NCBI GenBank assembly: GCA_009785885.1
Contig: WQUE01000113.1
Coordinates: 1 to 5,730, forward strand
From: Actinomycetes bacterium
GTDB lineage: Bacteria; Actinomycetota; Actinomycetes; Propionibacteriales; Propionibacteriaceae
Reading direction: 5' to 3'
Length of the DNA: 5,730 nucleotides
The translations under genes were made by a program, and so were the position numbers. Under the pieces are notes generated by a model, which made no database searches, was not told the origin of the DNA, and was given only the letters and a program-made list of their open reading frames with translations. Positions 4,585 to 5,730 of the stretch are shown here, in pieces (positions within the stretch are counted from its first letter, which is position 1; each line of letters opens with the position of its first letter).

Positions 4585-4590
4585 TAGACT
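4585..4590 (+). promoter_or_regulatory. -10 element of the transporter gene (leaderless or nearly so)
   Basis: TAGACT is followed after nine bases by the ATG at 4600, so the expected transcription start is within two or three bases of the start codon. There is no Shine-Dalgarno in GGTTCGGTC between them. A -35 is not recognisable. The spacer and -35 zone lie over those of the opposite-facing promoter. Confidence 0.45.
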
Positions 4591-4599
4591 GGTTCGGTC

Positions 4600-5661
4600 A
4601 TGACAACGCCACAGACCACGTCCGGTCGCCCCCGACCGTGGTGGCGGCGCGTGCGGATCGACCGGTTCCTGCTGATCATCATCGCCGCGGCACTCCTCGG
4701 GACCGTCCTGCCCGTTCATGGGGCCGGCGTGCCGACGATGACCTGGGTGTCCCGCATCATGCTCGGTCTGCTGTTCTTCTTCTACGGGGTCAGGCTGAAG
4801 CGCACCGAGGCGTTGGCCGGGCTCCGGCACTGGCGGCTTCACCTCGTCATCCTCGGCTGCACCTTCATCGTGTTTCCCTTGATCGGACTCGCCTTGCGCC
4901 CGCTGGAACCGGGTGTCATCTCCCCCGACCTGTACCGCGGTCTGCTGTGGATCTGCCTCGTGCCCGGCACGGTCCAGTCCGCCATCAACTTCACGTCCAT
5001 CGCCCGTGGCAACGTGGCCGGCGCGATCGTGGCATCCTCCCTCAGCAACATCCTCGGCGTCGTGGCGACACCCCTCCTGGCGATGGCGGTGATGAGCACG
5101 ACCGGGCTGAGCCTGTCGGCCTCGACCATGGGCAACATCGCACTCCAGGTGCTCGTGCCTTTCATGGCGGGTCAGGCGCTCCGGACGTGGCTGATCGGCT
5201 TCGTCTCCCGCCACACCTGGTTGCCGTACCTGGATCAGCTGACTATCGCTCTTGTCGTGTATCTTGCCTTCTCGTCAGGTCGACGTGAGGGGATCTGGCA
5301 CCAGGTCCAGCCCGGTGAGTTGGTCACGCTCATCGCGATCTCGTTGGCGCTGCTCGCGTTCATGCTGTGGTTCACCTGGACGTTTGCGCGCGTGCTCGGC
5401 TTCAACCGGCGTGACCAGATCGCCATCCAGTTCAATGGGACGAAGAAGTCGCTCACGACCGGCGTGCCGATGGCGGCCGTGCTGTTTCCGGGCAGCGTGG
5501 TCGGGCTGATCGTCTTGCCCCTCATGATCTTCCACCAGGCCCAGCTCATGGCCTGCAGCGCCATCGCGGGCCGCTACGCCCGCAAGGACGACGCGTGGCT
5601 CGACACCCCGGGCCGCTCGTGGTGGCACCACCGGCGTCAGGGCGCGGGTGATGCCGGGTAG
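4600..5661 (+). CDS. SBF-like bile acid:sodium symporter superfamily membrane protein
   Basis: This is an inner-membrane transporter of the SBF-like branch (YfeH / SLC10A7-type), with about ten hydrophobic segments: roughly residues 21-39, 48-66, 80-100, 115-133, 138-165, 178-200, 208-226, 240-262, 286-310 and 312-325. Two family signatures are plain. LVPGTVQSAINFTSIARGN (120-138) is followed by the SLSNILGVVATPLL segment (147-160). FNGTKKSLTTGVPMA (278-292) is followed by IFHQAQLMA (310-318). These form the two crossed-helix regions around the substrate and sodium sites in the superfamily. The full length (353 residues) is normal for the branch; the N-terminal tail is arginine-rich and cytoplasmic. 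The substrate of this branch is not established, so bile acid transport should not be assumed. Divergent from the RNA methyltransferase; a functional link is not evident. Ends before a strong hairpin. Confidence 0.9.
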   Translation: MTTPQTTSGRPRPWWRRVRIDRFLLIIIAAALLGTVLPVHGAGVPTMTWVSRIMLGLLFFFYGVRLKRTEALAGLRHWRLHLVILGCTFIVFPLIGLALRPLEPGVISPDLYRGLLWICLVPGTVQSAINFTSIARGNVAGAIVASSLSNILGVVATPLLAMAVMSTTGLSLSASTMGNIALQVLVPFMAGQALRTWLIGFVSRHTWLPYLDQLTIALVVYLAFSSGRREGIWHQVQPGELVTLIAISLALLAFMLWFTWTFARVLGFNRRDQIAIQFNGTKKSLTTGVPMAAVLFPGSVVGLIVLPLMIFHQAQLMACSAIAGRYARKDDAWLDTPGRSWWHHRRQGAGDAG

Positions 5662-5662
5662 G

Positions 5663-5688
5663 GCCACGCCTCACGGATTCGGCGTGGC
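5663..5688. terminator. Strong hairpin after the transporter gene
   Basis: GCCACGCC (5663-5670) and GGCGTGGC (5681-5688) are perfect eight-pair arms around a ten-base loop, starting one base after the TAG stop (5659-5661). There is no T-run on the plus strand, as is common for actinobacterial terminators. A minus-strand frame that enters from the right edge would stop at a TGA (complement 5671-5673) in the loop. The hairpin might therefore serve two converging genes, but only about 20 codons of that frame are visible and they match nothing I know. Confidence 0.6.
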
Positions 5689-5730
5689 ACCGTGCCGGGG
5701 CGCCGACCGGGCGGTCCAGCGGCCGTCGGC

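Noticed and set aside
1..5730. CRISPR array, insertion sequence ends or rRNA
   Set aside because: No spaced repeat array, transposase, terminal inverted repeats with target duplication, or rRNA sequence is visible. The only recombinase is a standard chromosomal XerC.

Overview
The window is about 70% G+C, with strongly G/C-biased third codon positions and promoters that show a TAnnnT -10 with little or no -35. A tRNA gene lacks an encoded CCA, and at least one gene pair appears to be read from leaderless transcripts. Together with the gene families present, this points to a high-GC actinobacterial chromosome (Actinomycetota). I cannot place the genus from the sequence.

Left part (1-770, all minus strand). 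The first ten codons of a gene run off the left edge behind a strong Shine-Dalgarno. To its right is a compact cluster of very small reading frames of unknown function: 16, 52 and 89 codons, joined by a 4-base stop/start overlap and a 1-base gap. The cluster has its own good promoter (-35 at 700-705, -10 at 677-682). Three head-to-tail copies of an 11-base repeat lie between the -10 and the ribosome binding site. I do not recognise any of these proteins, and this is the least explained part of the window.

Middle left (771-1039). A tRNA with anticodon CAU (elongator Met, or Ile2 if its C34 is modified to lysidine) is read leftward. Between its promoter and the next gene are two perfect consensus DnaA boxes, 29 bases apart and in the same orientation.

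Middle (1040-2983). A secreted double-M23 peptidase is read rightward. Its first M23 domain has lost the catalytic histidines and its second is intact. It converges on xerC, a tyrosine recombinase, across an 18-base gap. As I recall, an M23 gene near xerC is a familiar actinobacterial arrangement, usually close to rpsB-tsf; those two genes are not in this window.

Right (2984-5730). Peptide deformylase diverges from xerC. It overlaps tail to tail by 61 bases with a TrmH/SpoU-type 2'-O-ribose RNA methyltransferase. The methyltransferase diverges, across 51 bases, from an SBF-like (bile acid:sodium symporter superfamily) membrane protein. Both starts in that gap sit where leaderless transcription would place them. 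A strong hairpin closes the transporter gene. Apart from the small cluster, the genes are chromosomal housekeeping functions: cell-wall hydrolysis, chromosome dimer resolution, N-terminal deformylation, RNA modification and transport.
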